Shown: piece after piece, positions 13,381 to 20,518 of the stretch | How the letters are laid out: every line of letters starts with the position of its first letter | Position numbering within the stretch: position 1 is the first letter of the stretch | Origin: a virus | Reading direction: 5' to 3' (one strand) | DNA: 31,071 bases | IMG/VR virus record: IMGVR_UViG_3300019759_000013 | Location: 1 to 31,071 of that record | Position numbers and translations under genes: made by a program | The notes under the pieces: model-generated | Seen by the model: the letters and a program-made list of their open reading frames with translations, nothing else | Database searches by the model: none | Told to the model about the DNA's origin: nothing

Positions 13381-14042
13381 AACCAATCGACTTAGCTTGC
13401 CGTCCACAAGTAGCCGACGTCATTGGCGAGGCTTATGCTGATCATGAGCTGCAAAGGGTGATTGATTGTGAGGAGTGCGGTATAAATGAGAAAAGGGAAT
13501 CGCTAATTGATTCTTTCCCATGGGATGATTCACCACAGAAAGATGACTTTTGGGGGCTAATACACATTGGAAGAAACCCCTACGAACACGGACATGAGAA
13601 GCCAGAGTTGAAAGAATGGGTTTACCATAGAGGCGAGTGGCTTTGTCGCGACAATGATTATTACACTGACGAAAACGGCTGCTGCACCATTCACATTAGC
13701 GAAGTAAATGGCGCTCAAGTACATATTGGCGAGGACAAGCCAGAAGAGCAACCAAACCAAAAACTAAAAGATGCATTCAAAAAGGCTGAGGCTAGGGGGT
13801 TTGACAAACAACGCAGCGACGGCTCAACGGCCAGCTATTACGAGCTACCAGAAGGTGCAACAGAATTGCAGCATCTGATCAGCCATCGTAACCAAAACGG
13901 CCAGATAGCTGAAATATTCCGCGCATGTTACCGCTACGGCCTTGTTAGCCATTCTGATATGTTGCGCGATGCCAAGAAGATTAAATTCTACGCACAGGCA
14001 GAAATCGAGCGCCTAGAAAAACTTGCACAATCCGACAAGTAG
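13377..14042 (+). CDS. Phage accessory protein with C-terminal YYELP domain
   Basis: The 221-residue protein seems to have two parts. The first 125 residues contain four Cys in two clusters (ACRPQ, DCEECG) and several strand-like stretches. The second part, from about 140, reads GSTASYYELPEGATELQHLISHRNQNGQIAEIFRACYRYG...HSDMLRDAKKIKFYAQAEIERLEK. This C-terminal domain is known from many phage proteins and resembles DUF3310-like domains tied to nucleotide metabolism, though the link is uncertain. GAGGAG precedes the ATG, which overlaps the previous stop. Confidence 0.65.
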   Translation: MKPIDLACRPQVADVIGEAYADHELQRVIDCEECGINEKRESLIDSFPWDDSPQKDDFWGLIHIGRNPYEHGHEKPELKEWVYHRGEWLCRDNDYYTDENGCCTIHISEVNGAQVHIGEDKPEEQPNQKLKDAFKKAEARGFDKQRSDGSTASYYELPEGATELQHLISHRNQNGQIAEIFRACYRYGLVSHSDMLRDAKKIKFYAQAEIERLEKLAQSDK

Positions 14043-14050
14043 GCTATATT
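14023..14050 (+). promoter_or_regulatory. Possible promoter for 14078 and the phosphoesterase gene
   Basis: TTGCAC (14023-14028), a 16-base spacer and TATATT (14045-14050) lie across the stop of the previous gene and 28 bases before the next start. The -10 box is close to consensus and the -35 box is partial. Confidence 0.4.
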
Positions 14051-14077
14051 TAGGGTTCATACAAAGGAGCGCACAAA

Positions 14078-14332
14078 ATGAACAAACCAAAACCACTAAA
14101 ACACCTACTCTCACGGCTAAACCAAGATATGGTTGGTCGTGTCATGTGGGACGTTCACGGCGACAAGTCCGGCCCGTTCTCAATGTACGATATGTGCTAC
14201 GACGTTGCAGAGCTTCTTAGTGATTCAGAATGGGAGCGCTACTTGCGACTACCAAAGCAACAAAAAGACGAACTACGCGAGCACGCGCATGATGTTACAG
14301 TGAATGCTATTTTTAAGATGATGGGGTGTTGA
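14078..14332 (+). CDS. Phage hypothetical protein (84 aa)
   Basis: The 84-residue protein is mostly helical: KPLKHLLSRLNQDMVGRVMWDV, then SMYDMCYDVAELLSDSEWERYLRLP and KDELREHAHDVTVNAIFKMMG. I know no family. AAAGGAG lies 9 bases before the ATG. It is one base away from the phosphoesterase gene, so the two are likely co-expressed. Interaction with that enzyme is possible but not shown. Confidence 0.6.
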   Translation: MNKPKPLKHLLSRLNQDMVGRVMWDVHGDKSGPFSMYDMCYDVAELLSDSEWERYLRLPKQQKDELREHAHDVTVNAIFKMMGC

Positions 14333-14333
14333 T

Positions 14334-15821
14334 ATGAAATGCCCACACTGCGAAAGCAGCAACCTATCAGATCACGCAAAGAACCCGCCCCGCTGGATAT
14401 GCAATGACTGCACGCGAACCACTCGCCGGCCAATTATCGGTGCCAGCTGGCCGGATGTTAAACTAACCAAGCAGACCTTTGTCGTAACATGGGCGCAGAA
14501 CGCGACACCAGTATTCGCGCCATTCCTTAAATCAATCAAAACCTACCTGAAACACAACGATGCCCAATTGCTTGTGGTGCCAGGGCGCTATAAGAACGCA
14601 ACAAGCGTGTGGACTAAGCAGCAAGAAGATGACGAATGGTGGCACAAAGACATCGAGCCTTATTTGTGCGGCAATGAGACGAAGCTTGACCGCAATCTAA
14701 CGCTACTTGCTGATCTGCCCATACAACCAACAGCGGTCAATCCCCTGTCTGGTTCTGTTAAGACCCAATCTGGCCCATTGTCGTGCATCGTTGGTCATCC
14801 ACAGATAGCACAGGAAACAGTTGCAACGCCTCAAAGCAAGCTGGCCAAGATTGTTATGACAACTGGGTCAATCACTAAGCCTAACTACTCTAAAAGCCGT
14901 GCTGGAAAACAGGGCGAGTTTCACCATGAGTATGGCGCGGTCATTGTCGAGATAGACGGGCCTCGATTTCATGTTCGTCATATCATTGCTGATGGCCATG
15001 GTAAGTTCTATGACTTCGACAAGCTTTACAACGGTGACAAGGTAACGAAAGGACATCGAGCGGCGTGTTTTGTCAGTGGTGACTTTCACGCCAAATTTCT
15101 AGACCCGAAAGTTAAAGAAGCATGGTGGACGGGAAAAGATAGTCTGCTTAGCCTTATCAAACCAAAAGCACAGGTATTCCACGACGTGTTTGATGGGTAC
15201 TTTGGCTCACATCATCACAATCACGACCCGTTCTTAAAAGCGCGCAAACACTTCAACGGTGATAATGATGGCGCCAGTGAAATTGAACTGACCGTCAACG
15301 AGCTTATTGATTGTCTGATCTGTGATAAGAACTACATAACAAAATCAAACCATGATGAACACCTAGACCGATGGCTAAAAGAAACAGACTGGCGCAAAGA
15401 CCCGCAGAATGCTGAGTTTTACCTTGAGACTAGCCTTGCATGGATTAAATCAATCAAGGCAGGCGAAGGCCTTGACCCGTTCAAGTATTGGGTTGAGAAG
15501 AAGACGCAAAAAGCCGACTTTTTGGGCAGGTCTGACGTAATAAGCATCAAGGATCATATTGTTAGCTATCATGGCGACAAAGGCCCAAACGGTGCTCGCG
15601 GCTCTCGTAAGTCCATGAACAATATTGGCTCTAAGTCTATTATTGGGCATTCGCACTCGCCAGGGCGTGACAAGGGCTGCATTCAAGTAGGTCTGTCTGC
15701 TGTGTATGGGCTAGAGTATGCTGTAGGCTCTCCGTCGTCATGGATGCACACAAGTGCGATTATTTACCCTAGTGGCAAAGTTGCATTAATAAACTGTATT
15801 GATGGCAAGTATAAACGGTGA
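14334..15821 (+). CDS. Metallophosphoesterase resembling phage T5 A1
   Basis: The 495-residue protein starts with a zinc ribbon (CPHC at 3-6, CNDC at 23-26). The calcineurin-like phosphoesterase motifs appear in order from residue 249: GDFHA (249-253), HDVFDG (283-288), KSNHDEH (337-343), YHGDKG (412-417) and GHSHSPG (438-444). The stretch MTTGSITKPNYSKSRAG (175-191), FHHEYGAVIVE and IADGHGKFYDFD recalls the A1 protein of phage T5, which takes part in host DNA breakdown. A Mn-dependent nuclease or phosphatase acting on host DNA early in infection is the best guess. It ends a transcript: a strong terminator follows. Confidence 0.78.
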   Translation: MKCPHCESSNLSDHAKNPPRWICNDCTRTTRRPIIGASWPDVKLTKQTFVVTWAQNATPVFAPFLKSIKTYLKHNDAQLLVVPGRYKNATSVWTKQQEDDEWWHKDIEPYLCGNETKLDRNLTLLADLPIQPTAVNPLSGSVKTQSGPLSCIVGHPQIAQETVATPQSKLAKIVMTTGSITKPNYSKSRAGKQGEFHHEYGAVIVEIDGPRFHVRHIIADGHGKFYDFDKLYNGDKVTKGHRAACFVSGDFHAKFLDPKVKEAWWTGKDSLLSLIKPKAQVFHDVFDGYFGSHHHNHDPFLKARKHFNGDNDGASEIELTVNELIDCLICDKNYITKSNHDEHLDRWLKETDWRKDPQNAEFYLETSLAWIKSIKAGEGLDPFKYWVEKKTQKADFLGRSDVISIKDHIVSYHGDKGPNGARGSRKSMNNIGSKSIIGHSHSPGRDKGCIQVGLSAVYGLEYAVGSPSSWMHTSAIIYPSGKVALINCIDGKYKR

Positions 15822-15854
15822 TACCATAGCCCCGTAGGTCGCTCCGCCTACACT

Positions 15855-15892
15855 GCCCGACTAGGTTTACTCCTTGCCTAGTTGGGCTTTTT
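15855..15892 (+). terminator. Strong intrinsic terminator after phosphoesterase gene
   Basis: GCCCGACTAGG (15855-15865) pairs with CCTAGTTGGGC (15877-15887) over 11 base pairs including one G-T pair. An 11-base loop separates the arms and a TTTTT run follows. It lies 33 bases after the stop of the phosphoesterase gene. Confidence 0.9.
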
Positions 15893-15957
15893 ATTACCTC
15901 ACCAAGGCTATGGCTTGTTCCAATACGGAACTAACCACCTCAAATTGATGTGAGTTC

Positions 15958-15990
15958 GCCCCGATCATGTATATGTTCGGGGCTTTTTTA
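15958..15990 (+). terminator. Second intrinsic terminator
   Basis: GCCCCGA (15958-15964) pairs with TCGGGGC (15977-15983), and CAT/ATG pairs extend the stem inward. Six T follow. Its right arm could instead pair with CCCCG at 15999-16003, so an alternative fold exists. Confidence 0.85.
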
Positions 15991-16046
15991 TACACGTTCC
16001 CCGCTAATGTACATATATCGGCTTTTTCTATACATATTCCCGCGAA
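15967..16046. repeat. Imperfect tandem repeat, about 40-base period
   Basis: The first unit, 15967-16004, reads ATGTATATG, then TCGGGGCTTTTTTATACA and GTTCCCCGC. The second, 16007-16046, reads ATGTACATA, then TCGGCTTTTTCTATACA and ATTCCCGCG. The two correspond base for base over most of their length with a few changes. The second copy lost most of the GC-rich arm, so its stem is weak. Together with 15822-15957 this makes up a 303-base gene-free stretch. Confidence 0.6.
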
Positions 16047-16063
16047 AGCATCTAAAACTTGAA

Positions 16064-16091
16064 TTGATTGCTTGGTCATGGTGTTTATACT
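16064..16091 (+). promoter_or_regulatory. Promoter after the double terminator
   Basis: TTGATT (16064-16069), a 16-base spacer and TATACT (16086-16091) lie 34 bases before the 16125 start. Both boxes match four or five of six consensus bases. It would restart transcription after the two terminators. Confidence 0.55.
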
Positions 16092-16124
16092 TGGTTTATC
16101 AATTAACAGAGAGGAGCAACAAAA

Positions 16125-16607
16125 ATGAAACCAACACAAGAGCAACTGAATGATCCTAAGTGGTGGGATAAGAACGCGCCGGAAGATTGCGATTTATTTT
16201 ATGAAGATGAACGCCTTAACTATTGGTTTGCACAAAGCGAGTCTTCTCACTCCTGTCATTCTCTACTAGCCGAACGCCCAACCAAGCCAGCATTTGTGCC
16301 GGACACAAATACAAAAACTATATACTGGGTAGCAGAGGTCGATACTCACGGAACTCCATGGAATTTTGATGGCCCCCATGAAGATCGAAAATCAGCAGAG
16401 GATTCAATTCCATTACTTCTAGCAGTTGGTGAAAAAAACAGGAAGCTTGTAGTTACTAGCATGGAGTTTAGCCCCATAAAATCCGAGCGTGAATTGTTTT
16501 TAGATTCGGTAAAGAAAGAACTGCCAACAGCAGACAAAGACGATCTTATTTTCGCTGGCGCTCTATACGACTCCGGCCTATTCTGCCTAAAGGAGGCTGA
16601 CAAATGA
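16125..16607 (+). CDS. Phage protein with WW-KN N-terminal motif (160 aa)
   Basis: The protein opens MKPTQEQLNDPKWWDKN, almost identical to the start of the minus-strand protein at 2663. A cysteine/serine stretch follows (SSHSCHSLLAERP), then a strand-rich region (TIYWVAEVDTHG, KLVVTSMEFSP) and an acidic helix with KKELPTADKDDLIFAGALYDSG. The fold and function are unknown. GAGGAG lies 9 bases before the ATG and a promoter 34 bases upstream. Its stop overlaps the next ATG. Confidence 0.65.
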   Translation: MKPTQEQLNDPKWWDKNAPEDCDLFYEDERLNYWFAQSESSHSCHSLLAERPTKPAFVPDTNTKTIYWVAEVDTHGTPWNFDGPHEDRKSAEDSIPLLLAVGEKNRKLVVTSMEFSPIKSERELFLDSVKKELPTADKDDLIFAGALYDSGLFCLKEADK

Positions 16608-16879
16608 TCCTACAAATGCGAAGAAACCGCCATGAAGTGCTCACTCTTATGAGCACTGGATTGGTATTCCCGCCGGAATATCTAGAGTTTGAAGAAGCAT
16701 CGGCAATAATGGAAAAGATGAAAGTAATTCTAATGGAGCACGCAGGCACAATGCCAAGCGGCTATTGGTTTGAGTTGGTGACGAAGGACAGCGAAGGCCG
16801 TGAGCGTACCAGCGAAATTCCAGCAGAACTAGACAACGCGGACGAGCTTCATTTCTGGTATCTAAGTGAGGTGCAATAA
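16604..16879 (+). CDS. Phage hypothetical protein (91 aa)
   Basis: I do not recognise this 91-residue protein. A basic helix (MRRNRHEVLTLM) is followed by an amphipathic helix (EFEEASAIMEKMKVILMEHAG), strand-like WFELVTKDSEGRERTSE and an acidic end. The ATG overlaps the previous TGA, with GGAGG seven bases ahead. Its TAA overlaps the ATG of the next small gene (TAATG). Confidence 0.6.
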   Translation: MILQMRRNRHEVLTLMSTGLVFPPEYLEFEEASAIMEKMKVILMEHAGTMPSGYWFELVTKDSEGRERTSEIPAELDNADELHFWYLSEVQ

Positions 16880-17040
16880 TGGCTTACTACACACCATACG
16901 AAGAGCAAACACAGTGCGATCACAATGATGAATGTGACAATATAGCAACTGAAGCTGTATTAGTTGGGAGCTGCTTTCATCATGTTTGCAAAGAGCACAA
17001 GGAGGCGCACGAAGAATGGATAGCGGAATCGCTTACATAA
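16879..17040 (+). CDS. Small Cys/His protein (53 aa)
   Basis: The 53-residue protein has CDHNDEC and CFHHVCKEH, a Cys/His spacing able to bind one zinc ion as a small zinc knuckle (C13, C19, C35 and C40 or nearby His). The rest is acidic and helical (KEAHEEWIAESLT). It starts inside the previous stop (TAATG). A small zinc-finger-type regulator or adaptor is plausible but not proven. Confidence 0.6.
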   Translation: MAYYTPYEEQTQCDHNDECDNIATEAVLVGSCFHHVCKEHKEAHEEWIAESLT

Positions 17041-17189
17041 TCGGTCTTTTGTGGTGCTTTACTTATGTGCTTGTGCTTCACGTTGAGGTGCCGCAGATAG
17101 ACACAGGCCTGCCGCAAGTATCGGAAAAGTACGACTCACGCGAACAGATTAAAAACGCTTGCATGGCGTTCGTTGAGCGTGTAGATTAA
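17016..17189 (+). CDS. Small membrane-anchored protein (57 aa)
   Basis: I start at ATG 17016, which has AAGGAGG about 10 bases upstream. One membrane helix (SGIAYIIGLLWCFTYVLVLHV) is followed by a periplasmic-like or cytosolic tail (VPQIDTGLPQVSEKYDSREQIKNACMAFVERVD). It overlaps the previous gene by 25 bases in another frame. The design (one helix plus short helical tail) could fit a signal-anchor accessory protein; no lysis role is supported by its neighbours. Confidence 0.6.
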   Translation: MDSGIAYIIGLLWCFTYVLVLHVEVPQIDTGLPQVSEKYDSREQIKNACMAFVERVD

Positions 17190-17224
17190 ACGAATCATCC
17201 ACTCGTAGGAGGTGATAGCAGTAC

Positions 17225-17263
17225 CCGCCAATCACATGCGTGAGCAGCTGAGGCGGTTTTTTT
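17225..17263 (+). terminator. Intrinsic terminator behind an isolated ribosome-site-like stretch
   Basis: CCGCC (17225-17229) pairs with GGCGG (17252-17256), an inner TCAC/GTGA pair (17232-17235, 17240-17243) closes an ATGC loop, and seven T follow. Just upstream (17205-17213) lies GTAGGAGGTGATAG, nearly the full complement of the 16S rRNA tail, with no start codon close by. See findings. Confidence 0.75.
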
Positions 17264-17278
17264 AACTAAGGAGCAACC

Positions 17279-17725
17279 ATGAAAACCATCAAAATCACAA
17301 TGGCCACACTACTGCTAATCCTAGCTTATTCGCTAGTGGCAGAAGACACAGAGGCCGGCCAGTCAATCTATGCTGGATTATACACGCAGCACTACTCAGG
17401 CAGCGAAAACTACAACGAAGACAACCGCGTTATCCAATACCAATACAACGACTCGGGCCGATTCTATGGCGCTGCTACGTTTAAAAATTCGTACAGTGTG
17501 CGTTCGTATCAAGCAGGTGCTGGGCGCTACTGGAAGGACGGACAAAGCGAGCTAGGCGCTGGTGTGAGTGTTGTTTATGGATACAAAGGCCATCTAAAGA
17601 CAGTCGGACTTGGCTTGATTATCGTGCCTGGTGTTTATTACGAATATAAACTAGGCTATGCAATAGGCGTAAAGATGATTGTTATGCCGTCCGTGTACAA
17701 TATTGGGTTTAATTATGCGTTTTAA
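17279..17725 (+). CDS. Outer-membrane beta-barrel protein encoded by phage
   Basis: The 148-residue protein has a signal peptide (about residues 1-21 or 1-26, KTIKITMATLLLILAYSLVA). Alternating strands follow: QSIYAGLYTQHYSG, RVIQYQYNDSGRFYGAATFK, SYQAGAGRYW, GAGVSVVYGY, VGLGLIIVPGVYYEYKLGYAIGVKMIVMP. The last residue is Phe (NIGFNYAF), the beta-signal read by the BAM insertion complex. The length suits an 8-strand barrel (OmpX/PagP size class). Phage-borne barrels such as Lom alter the host surface, so superinfection exclusion or receptor masking is a fair inference. AAGGAGC precedes the ATG and the gene starts right after a terminator, so it is probably a separately controlled gene. Confidence 0.75.
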   Translation: MKTIKITMATLLLILAYSLVAEDTEAGQSIYAGLYTQHYSGSENYNEDNRVIQYQYNDSGRFYGAATFKNSYSVRSYQAGAGRYWKDGQSELGAGVSVVYGYKGHLKTVGLGLIIVPGVYYEYKLGYAIGVKMIVMPSVYNIGFNYAF

Positions 17726-17736
17726 GGAGAGATACA

Positions 17737-18027
17737 ATGAGTGAATATACACAAGGTATCTGCATGGATGGTGCGGCAATACTAAAAGATGGCGAGATGC
17801 TAACCATAGAGGAAATTCTTGAAGGTTTGCGAGCAGGTGAAGAAGCCAAACAACAAGCCACCGCCTACCGCATTAGCTTGGAGAATCTTGAGGCCAGCCT
17901 GCCAAAGGTTCGGGCGGCTGCTGTTAATAGTTTTGAATTGCCAGAAATGGACAATATCAGCGAATGGCATTATATAAGTGATTGTTTAAAGAAACACTCT
18001 GACAAACTGGAGCAAGAAAATGAGTAA
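17737..18027 (+). CDS. Phage hypothetical protein (96 aa)
   Basis: The protein is acidic and mainly helical: EEILEGLRAGEEAKQQATAYRISLENLEASLPKVRAAAVNSF, ending CLKKHSDKLEQENE. Coiled-coil character is likely in the middle. I know no family. AAGGAGAG lies 7 bases before the ATG and the end overlaps the DUF551-like gene by 8 bases. Confidence 0.6.
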   Translation: MSEYTQGICMDGAAILKDGEMLTIEEILEGLRAGEEAKQQATAYRISLENLEASLPKVRAAAVNSFELPEMDNISEWHYISDCLKKHSDKLEQENE

Positions 18028-18322
18028 GCAGAAGATTAGAGAGTGGTTAGAAAATAACTGCAATACAGAAAATATTGTAGACATCATCGACCAATACACC
18101 AAAGACCAGAGCGCGTGGGTTAGCTTAGAAAAAAAAGTGCCGACTCACAAAGAAGAAGTATTATTTAAAGTCAAGTATGATGGAACTATATGGATGCATC
18201 GATCTGGGTATGCAAAACACTACGATAACGGAGATTTTTTGATAGTTATTCCTGAATTCGGAACAGTAAGAGGCCGCGAGATTTTTGGATGGCAGCCACT
18301 ACCACCAACACAGGAGGCTTAG
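18020..18322 (+). CDS. DUF551-like phage protein (100 aa)
   Basis: The 100-residue protein matches the DUF551 pattern. A Trp-containing start WVSLEKKVPTHKEEVLFKV is followed by a beta-rich middle with a gap and the conserved ending GWQPLPPTQE. The first 30 residues (REWLENNCNTENIVDIIDQY) are a helical extension. The family is frequent in phage accessory regions and has no known activity. Its start lies inside the previous gene; GGAG-like bases precede it. Confidence 0.75.
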   Translation: MSKQKIREWLENNCNTENIVDIIDQYTKDQSAWVSLEKKVPTHKEEVLFKVKYDGTIWMHRSGYAKHYDNGDFLIVIPEFGTVRGREIFGWQPLPPTQEA

Positions 18323-18323
18323 A

Positions 18324-18566
18324 ATGACAGAACAAAACCTACTAGACCGACTAGAAAGCGCAAAGCGCCGCATAGCTAGGCTAGAAGCTGAGAACAACAA
18401 GCTGACGAATGACTGCAAGTCTAAGAATGGTTTAATTAACTCAAAGGATCAGCGTATCAGGGCCTTGCAGTATGCATTGGCTAAACTAGCAGAAGTGACA
18501 CCTAACGGATACGACCGCATTGAGGCATGGCAGGCGATAGCTAACGATTGCAAGCATTTAGACTAA
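18324..18566 (+). CDS. Coiled-coil phage protein (80 aa)
   Basis: The 80-residue protein is built from a long charged helix, DRLESAKRRIARLEAENNKLTNDCKSKNGLINSKDQRIRALQYALAKLAEV. Heptad-like Leu/Ile spacing suggests a coiled coil. I start at ATG 18324, with AGGAGG eight bases upstream, instead of an earlier in-frame ATG at 18285 that lies in the DUF551 gene. It is the last gene before the packaging operon. Function unknown. Confidence 0.65.
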   Translation: MTEQNLLDRLESAKRRIARLEAENNKLTNDCKSKNGLINSKDQRIRALQYALAKLAEVTPNGYDRIEAWQAIANDCKHLD

Positions 18567-18587
18567 CCCATGCAGTAGTGATACAAT
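18559..18587 (+). promoter_or_regulatory. Promoter for the packaging/head operon
   Basis: TAGACT (18559-18564), a 17-base spacer and TACAAT (18582-18587), with TG one base before the -10 box, lie 25 bases before the small terminase start. Extended -10 boxes of this TGnTAnnnT type recur in the virion operon. Confidence 0.55.
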
Positions 18588-18611
18588 CAAGGCATTTATA
18601 GGAGACTATCT

Positions 18612-19094
18612 ATGCCTTTTGAACATGGAAACCAGCTTTACCAGCTACGAGAAAAAGACCAGGGCACAAAGCCGTTTATATTCGAATTCCCTGATGAACT
18701 GATCAGGGAATTCAACAGGTACGCCAAGCATAAAAACGAAAACCCCGAGCGTATTCACACGCCTATCGCTTCAGACCCTTCACTGCATACTGAGAAGTAC
18801 CTACCGCTAACTATGCAGGGCTTTGCGGCATTCCTTGGTATTGCAAGGCAGACGCTTAACGCTTGGTCAAAAGAAGGCCACCACCTAGCTGAAGCTGTAA
18901 ACAAGATCAAAACACAGTGCGAGGCCAGTCAGCTTGAAGGCGCTATGATTGGCAAATACAATGCGCCGATTGTTATTCGTAATCTTGGGTTGGGGGATAA
19001 GGTTGATGTCACTAGCAGTGATGGCACTATGTCGCCGAAAGATAACGGGGCCGCAGTTCTTGACGCATTAAAACGTAAACATGCTGACAGTTGA
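18612..19094 (+). CDS. Terminase small subunit
   Basis: The 160-residue protein precedes the large terminase and overlaps it by 14 bases, as small terminases do. Its centre, PLTMQGFAAFLGIARQTLNAWSKEG (about 66-90), is a helix-turn-helix of the gp3/TerS type. It is followed by AEAVNKIKTQCEASQLEGAMIGKYNAPIVIRNLGLGDK, the typical oligomerisation and DNA-packaging segment. It recognises the phage pac or cos site and stimulates the large subunit. AGGAG lies 8 bases before the ATG and a promoter is just upstream. Confidence 0.88.
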   Translation: MPFEHGNQLYQLREKDQGTKPFIFEFPDELIREFNRYAKHKNENPERIHTPIASDPSLHTEKYLPLTMQGFAAFLGIARQTLNAWSKEGHHLAEAVNKIKTQCEASQLEGAMIGKYNAPIVIRNLGLGDKVDVTSSDGTMSPKDNGAAVLDALKRKHADS

Positions 19095-20478
19095 TCAAAT
19101 AGCTGATAGTCGATGTGATCTGCTTACCTTTGTGCGCACGATGTTTAAGGCGCGCAAGGGTATCGACTTAGTGGATAACTGGCATCAAGAGGCTATTTGC
19201 AATGCCCTTGAGCGAGTTGTTATGGGCGACTGCAAACGACTAATAATCAATGTGCCGCCACGATCTGGCAAGACTGAAATAGCAGTGATTAATTTCATGG
19301 CTTGGTGTATGGGCAACTTCCCAGATTCCGAGTTTATCCATGCGTCTTATTCTAAACGCCTAGCCACAAACAACGCATACAACGTGCGCGCTATCATGCA
19401 GCACGAGCAATTCTGCGAGATATTCGATCATACCCAAATAAAGCGCGATTCATCTGCAAAAGACGAGTTTAGAACCGAACAAGGCGGCATTGTGTATGCC
19501 ACTGGTGCAGAGGGTACTATTACGGGTTATGGTGCAGGCAAGATGCGCGACACATTCGGCGGCGCTATCGTAATAGATGACCCCCACAAAGCTGGTGAGG
19601 CTATGAGCGACACCATGCGAGAGAATGTTATTGATTGGTTCACCACAACCATGGAGAGCCGTAAAAACCGACCAGATACGCCAATAATAGTGATAATGCA
19701 GCGTCTGCATGAGTCTGACTTGTCTGGTTATTTGCTAGACGGTGGCAACGGTGAGGAGTGGGAGCATTTAAACATATCCGCAGAAGTTGAAGAAGGCGTA
19801 TCCTTCTGGCCTCAGCAATTCCCAATAGAAGACCTTCAACGCAAAAACAAAGCTAATCCATATGTTTACGCTGGCCAATATTTGCAGCGACCCGCACCTA
19901 TAGGCGGCGGTATATTTAAAGACGCATGGTGGCAGTATTACAACGCCCTTCCAACCTTTGAATGGCGTGCTATTTATGCTGATACGGCACAGAAGACAAA
20001 AGAAACAAACGATTTCAGTGTTTTTCAATGCTGGGGTAAAACTAAAGATGGAAAAGCGTACCTACTGGACATGGTGCGCGGCAAGTGGGAAGCGCCAGAG
20101 CTATTACAGCAGGCTAGGGCATTTTGGAAAAAACACAAAAACAGTGGCGCGACAGGCAGCCTTCGAGCAATGAAGATCGAGGACAAGGTTAGCGGCACTG
20201 GCTTGATTCAGACGCTAGGCCGTGAAGGTGTTCCAGTGAAGGCGGTTCAGCGTAACATTGACAAGCTAACTAGGGCAATGGATGTTGCGCCAAGCGTAGA
20301 AGCGGGGCACGTGTATGTTAGCACAGATGTGCCTTTTCTTTCCGACTTCCTCAGAGAGCATAGTCAGTTTCCGAACAGCACGCACGACGATACAGTCGAT
20401 CCATGCGTTGATGCCATTGCAGATATGCTTGTCATCGGTAAGGAATTCAAACCAATATCCATATCATTTATTAATTAG
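19081..20478 (+). CDS. Terminase large subunit
   Basis: The 465-residue protein is the packaging motor. Walker A is NVPPRSGKTE (57-66), the adjacent HASY region (87-90) follows, Walker B is AIVIDD (162-167) and the coupling motif is MQRLHESDLSG (206-216). The C-terminal nuclease has acidic residues in IYADTAQK (Asp301) and STHDDTVDPC (Asp443-444). The length and motif order match large terminases of the Terminase_6/psiM2-ORF9 type. It cuts and pumps DNA into the prohead. Confidence 0.95.
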   Translation: MLTVDQIADSRCDLLTFVRTMFKARKGIDLVDNWHQEAICNALERVVMGDCKRLIINVPPRSGKTEIAVINFMAWCMGNFPDSEFIHASYSKRLATNNAYNVRAIMQHEQFCEIFDHTQIKRDSSAKDEFRTEQGGIVYATGAEGTITGYGAGKMRDTFGGAIVIDDPHKAGEAMSDTMRENVIDWFTTTMESRKNRPDTPIIVIMQRLHESDLSGYLLDGGNGEEWEHLNISAEVEEGVSFWPQQFPIEDLQRKNKANPYVYAGQYLQRPAPIGGGIFKDAWWQYYNALPTFEWRAIYADTAQKTKETNDFSVFQCWGKTKDGKAYLLDMVRGKWEAPELLQQARAFWKKHKNSGATGSLRAMKIEDKVSGTGLIQTLGREGVPVKAVQRNIDKLTRAMDVAPSVEAGHVYVSTDVPFLSDFLREHSQFPNSTHDDTVDPCVDAIADMLVIGKEFKPISISFIN

Positions 20479-20485
20479 CCTATGG

Positions 20486-20494
20486 TGTTATAAT
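20486..20494 (+). promoter_or_regulatory. Extended -10 promoter before portal gene
   Basis: TG (20486-20487) and TATAAT (20489-20494) form a perfect extended -10 box eight bases after the large terminase stop and 25 bases before the portal ATG. A -35 box is weak (TTTATT with a 16-base spacer). Confidence 0.5.
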
Positions 20495-20518
20495 AGGCAA
20501 AAACTATAGGGCCGAATA

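Noticed and set aside
15822-15920. Possible tRNA in the structured stretch after the phosphoesterase gene
   Set aside because: The stems do not give a cloverleaf, no TTC-arm or CCA end, and the second stem is a terminator.
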